Shown here in pieces: positions 46,864 to 49,077 of a stretch of 49,077 bases of DNA. Location: NCBI GenBank assembly GCA_030603565.1, contig JAUVXM010000012.1:1-49077 (forward strand), read 5' to 3'. This stretch comes from Candidatus Aminicenantota bacterium (GTDB lineage Bacteria; Acidobacteriota; Aminicenantia; Aminicenantales; Aminicenantaceae). Position numbers and translations under genes: made by a program. A model generated the notes under the pieces. It was not told the DNA's origin. It saw nothing but the letters and a program-made list of their open reading frames with translations, and made no database searches. Numbering within the stretch: the stretch's first letter is position 1; the number at the start of each line of letters is the position of its first letter.

Positions 46864-47218
46864 CTTTTTCCTCCTCTGTTTTTTCTGATTCTTTCCAGTA
46901 TTTTTTAAATTTTGTGTAATTAGACTGGATGTGTTCATTATCCGGATCAAGTTTTAAAGCGATCTTGTATTCCTTTTCAGCTTCTTCTATCATGCCTTTT
47001 TTTTCATAAGCAACCCCCAGGTTATTGTGGGCAGCAGCTGAGTCAGAGGCAGATCGAATGCTTTTTTTCCAGCGAAATATGGCTTCATTCCATAAGTCCT
47101 TTTGGGCGGATTTTATGCCAAACTGCATCTGGTTTTGCTGGAGTTGGGAAGCACAGCCTGAAAACAGAACAGAAAGAAGGAGAAAAGAAAAAACAGTAAA
47201 TGTGGATAGTTTATTCAT
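46850..47218 (-). CDS. Small TPR lipoprotein
   Basis: This 122-aa lipoprotein has a signal ending in lipobox FSGC (about residue 22) and two to three tetratricopeptide units: GIKSAQKDLWNEAIFRWKKS, AAAHNNLGVAYEKKGMIEEA and EKEYKIALKLDPDNEHIQ. The C-terminus is a charged Lys/Glu tail. TPR lipoproteins often serve as scaffolds at the outer membrane, as BamD does, so a role in assembling or holding the barrel-protease encoded last in this operon is possible. GAGGAT lies upstream of the ATG. Its end overlaps the next gene by 14 bp. Confidence 0.82.
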   Translation of the reverse strand: MNKLSTFTVFSFLLLSVLFSGCASQLQQNQMQFGIKSAQKDLWNEAIFRWKKSIRSASDSAAAHNNLGVAYEKKGMIEEAEKEYKIALKLDPDNEHIQSNYTKFKKYWKESEKTEEEKDEKK

Positions 47219-47370
47219 TTTTTATCCTCAGTCATAATGAATCTTGATTTGTATTATATAGATTATCACAAAAACATTCCAGCTTAACCATCCTGAAATT
47301 ATTCATAATCTTATCTGCAATTTTTATGCCAATATGATTCAGGGAACACCCTAAGATTTTAGCCCTTCTA

Positions 47371-47399
47371 TTGTTATTAAATAAGGACATATGTATAAT
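47371..47399 (+). promoter_or_regulatory. Sigma-70-like promoter for folD
   Basis: TTGTTA (47371-47376) and TATAAT (47394-47399) are 17 bp apart. The transcript should begin near 47406, a few bases before a repeat hairpin (47414-47455). Confidence 0.7.
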
Positions 47400-47413
47400 A
47401 AAAGAACATCCGC

Positions 47414-47455
47414 CCGGATTATTCACGAGTCAACATTTTTTATGAATAGTCCAGG
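47414..47455 (+). repeat. Compact family-1 hairpin in the folD leader
   Basis: This is a 42-bp minimal copy with the two element ends joined: GGATTATTCA pairs with TGAATAGTCC around ACGAGTC and TTTTTTA. It lies between the folD promoter and the GGAGG at 47464, so it forms a stem at the start of the folD message. Confidence 0.8.
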
Positions 47456-47475
47456 TTAACTCTGGAGGTATATAT

Positions 47476-48402
47476 ATGGGAATCTGGCTTGAAGGCAAGA
47501 CGTTGGCAAAAACAGAAAGGCAGAAAGTTAAGGAAGAGATAGCCGAGTTAAAAAAAAACAGGAATGAGGTTCCGGGTTTAGCAGCCATCTTGGTCGGGGA
47601 GAACAAAGCTTCGCAGATCTATGTCGGGACCAAGGAGCGTAGCTGTGAAAAATTAGGGCTGTATTCTGAGGTGCTTAGATACTCAGAAAACATCAAATCT
47701 TCAGAATTAAAAGCACGCATAACAGATTTGAACAGCCGCGAGGATATCGACGGCATCCTGGTCCAGGAACCTTTACCTTCAAACCTTAATGCCCATGACA
47801 TCACCACTGCGATCATGCCGGAGAAAGATATAGACGGCTTTCATCCTTATAACCTGGGAAATATCCTTAGAAATGAAAAGGGGATCAGGCCGTGCACGCC
47901 TCTGGGAATAATGAAACTGCTTGGATCTGCCAATATTGGGATTGAAGGAAAAGATGTAGTAATAATCGGAAGGAGTTATATCGTCGGGAAACCTCTCGCA
48001 GCTATGATGACAAATGCTCACGGCACAGTAACGATCTGCCATTCCCGGACAAAAAATCTTGCCGGAGTGGCTGCCAGAGCAGACATTTTAGTGGCTGCGA
48101 TGGGCCGGGGCGCTTTCGTCACTTCTGATTTTGTAAAAGAAGGGGCTGTTGTAGTGGACGTGGGGATAAATCAAGTAACAGATAAAGCACAAGCCAAAGA
48201 ATTGTTCGGGGATAATGAGAAGAGGGAAAAACAGCTGGCAAAAAAAGGGTACACCTTGGTTGGAGATGTGCACCCTGCTGTCATAAATAAAGCCAGCTAT
48301 CTGACACCGGTTCCCGGAGGAGTGGGGCCTTTAACCGTAGCCATGCTGATGCGCAATACCCTGAAAGCATTCAAAACCCTCCGGATTCCTGGTCATTCAT
48401 AA
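47476..48402 (+). CDS. folD: FolD methylenetetrahydrofolate dehydrogenase/cyclohydrolase
   Basis: This 308-aa bifunctional enzyme interconverts 5,10-methylene-, methenyl- and 10-formyl-tetrahydrofolate with NADP. The catalytic Y49 and K53 are in ASQIYVGTKE, Q97 in DGILVQEPLP (the following residue is Glu rather than the usual Leu), and D120 in EKDIDGFHP. The Rossmann part has GIMKLLG, VVIIGRSYIVGKPLA, TVTICHSRTKNL, ADILVAAMG and VVVDVGIN, and the end has GDVHPAV and TPVPGGVGPLTVAMLM. GGAGG sits 8 nt before the ATG. It stands alone with its own promoter. Normal length is about 285-300 residues, so it is complete. Confidence 0.96.
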   Translation: MGIWLEGKTLAKTERQKVKEEIAELKKNRNEVPGLAAILVGENKASQIYVGTKERSCEKLGLYSEVLRYSENIKSSELKARITDLNSREDIDGILVQEPLPSNLNAHDITTAIMPEKDIDGFHPYNLGNILRNEKGIRPCTPLGIMKLLGSANIGIEGKDVVIIGRSYIVGKPLAAMMTNAHGTVTICHSRTKNLAGVAARADILVAAMGRGAFVTSDFVKEGAVVVDVGINQVTDKAQAKELFGDNEKREKQLAKKGYTLVGDVHPAVINKASYLTPVPGGVGPLTVAMLMRNTLKAFKTLRIPGHS

Positions 48403-48524
48403 AATATGTATGCAGCACCATACAAACTTAACATGACTAACACTTTATAAAACATGATATTTATTAAGTGGATGATTCTTACGTTAATTCTTGTCATGAC
48501 TTTTATTTAATGCATACATATTTT
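48401..48524. repeat. 124-bp imperfect palindrome after folD
   Basis: Ends AAAATATGTATGCA (48401-48414) and TGCATACATATTTT (48511-48524) are exact inverted repeats. Inside, CACTTTATAAA and TTTATTAAGTG form a second stem with one mismatch, and CATGAC/GTCATG a third. It overlaps the folD stop codon. It may be a MITE-like element or a complex transcript end. Confidence 0.65.
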
Positions 48525-48887
48525 ACCTTACAGGCGAGCCGAACTTACAGCATCTACTTTGTTGCAGCGGATTCGCAGTGAAGGAAATGAAATTCAGGTG
48601 TGGCTTGAGCTCGTTCAGATTTTTCACGCCATTCATCGTGCTCTTTTTTCGGCTTCTGCGTAACTCCCCCCGTCCGTGGGTCAGACATACTCGAAGCCCG
48701 GCTTTGCCGGGTTCCCTCTAAAAGAGCTCTCAGAATGCTAAATCTTCAATGTCGCTTCAGCCACATCAGAATTTCATTATATAAAACTTTTAACTAACAT
48801 CTCATGATTTTTTCTATTTACTATTTACCATTTACTATTTTCTGCTTTACCGTATCTACGGCAACCTCGACTCGTGAATAGTTAAGG
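48525..48887 (-). repeat. Family-1 repeat (inverted) with a nested family-2 element
   Basis: This is an inverted family-1 copy. Its interior part (GCGAGCC...GCATCTACTTTGTTGC) begins at about 48533 and its left terminus (CGGCAACCTCGACTCGTGAA) ends at 48887. Between them sits a family-2 element (48588-48776), followed by A/T-rich text such as 'ctatttactatttaccattt'. No gene is visible in the 533 bp between folD and the next stop codon. Confidence 0.7.
48588..48776. repeat. Family-2 element, long copy
   Basis: Arms TGAAATTCAGGTGTGGCT and AGCCACATCAGAATTTCA bound 189 bp with no gene. The compact relative at 9178-9225 has the same arms. Internal words include 'cccggctttgccgggt', a short hairpin. 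Confidence 0.65.
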
Positions 48888-48935
48888 CTTAACCTTTACT
48901 ATTCATAAAAATTACAACTGCTGTATTCAAACGTT

Positions 48936-49077
48936 CTATTTCTTTTCTGGTTCGGAAGGTACAACTTCTTTTTTAAGTTTGGTCAGGAGTTCTTCAGGTA
49001 TAGTAGCAGATATGGTGATAAATTCATCGGTTGAGGAGATTTCAATTGCGTTCATCAGTTCGCCGATTTCAGGCTTT
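48936..49077 (-). CDS. C-terminal end of an unidentified protein (cut by window edge)
   Basis: An open frame enters from the window edge on the minus strand and ends with TAG at 48936-48938. The last residues include KPEIGELMNAIEISSTDEFI and TISATIPEELLTKLKKEV, followed by a charged tail. The alternating pattern and the absence of a membrane helix suggest the last strands and helix of a soluble or exported domain. Only 47 residues are visible, so no family is assigned. Confidence 0.55.
   Translation of the reverse strand, partial: KPEIGELMNAIEISSTDEFITISATIPEELLTKLKKEVVPSEPEKK

Noticed and set aside
1-49077. tRNA, rRNA, prophage or transposase genes
   Set aside because: None was found by eye in the intergenic regions or in the protein frames. 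A tRNAscan or profile search could still find something short.

Overview
The window suggests a Gram-negative, peptide-consuming bacterium of moderate GC content. Outer-membrane features are a TonB-dependent receptor, a protease fused to a predicted outer-membrane barrel, a DUF5916 protein and several lipoproteins. Degradative enzymes are unusually many: two M20-type peptidases, a C69 dipeptidase, an S9 prolyl-oligopeptidase-like enzyme and an M14-type carboxypeptidase. This mix, with a DUF6599-type lipoprotein and an EF-G carrying AHIDSGKTT, would fit Candidatus Aminicenantes or a relative near Acidobacteriota. That placement is inference; no rRNA or marker set is present.

Layout. 1-4956: end of a dispersed repeat, then a BtuF/BtuD/BtuC-like uptake operon and a TonB-dependent receptor. 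4957-5842: gene-decay zone with remnants of an RND pump and perhaps an M29-like aminopeptidase. 5787-8615 (minus): DUF3311 protein, sodium:solute symporter and M20 amidohydrolase in an overlapping operon. 8616-9274: tandem and nested repeats. 9275-13696: UvrA and an orphan PAS histidine kinase. 13709-15572 (minus): COG1900 homocysteine-synthesis protein plus UPF0280 protein, a sulfide-assimilation pair. 15871-20399: FucP-like sugar transporter, a truncated Ser/Thr kinase and a large GT-C-like membrane protein between repeat ends. 20646-25065 (minus): DUF5916 protein, C69 peptidase and THEP1-like NTPase. 25194-28012 (minus): EF-G followed by a RecA-like ATPase. 28171-31042 (minus): DUF6599 lipoprotein and two glycosyltransferases. 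31416-34526: a small membrane protein and an APC permease with two USP domains. 34932-39853: S9 and M14 peptidases, separated by a coupled mini-ORF. 40037-43213: secreted M20 peptidase and a class V aminotransferase. 43223-47218 (minus): TPR lipoprotein, second lipoprotein and a metallopeptidase/beta-propeller/barrel fusion. 47476-48402: FolD. The window closes with more repeats and the 3' end of an unidentified minus-strand gene.

The most distinctive features are the three-gene outer-membrane protease cassette and the intergenic repeats. At least three palindromic repeat families are present. One has ends like CCTGAATTATTCA/TGAATAGTCCAGG, one is a short palindrome nested inside the first, and one is a REP-like family with arms up to 31 bp. 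Copies lie in 5' leaders (fusA, folD) and at gene 3' ends, where they supply stop codons and last residues of several proteins. No rRNA, tRNA, CRISPR array, phage gene or transposase gene was seen, and no convincing intrinsic terminator.
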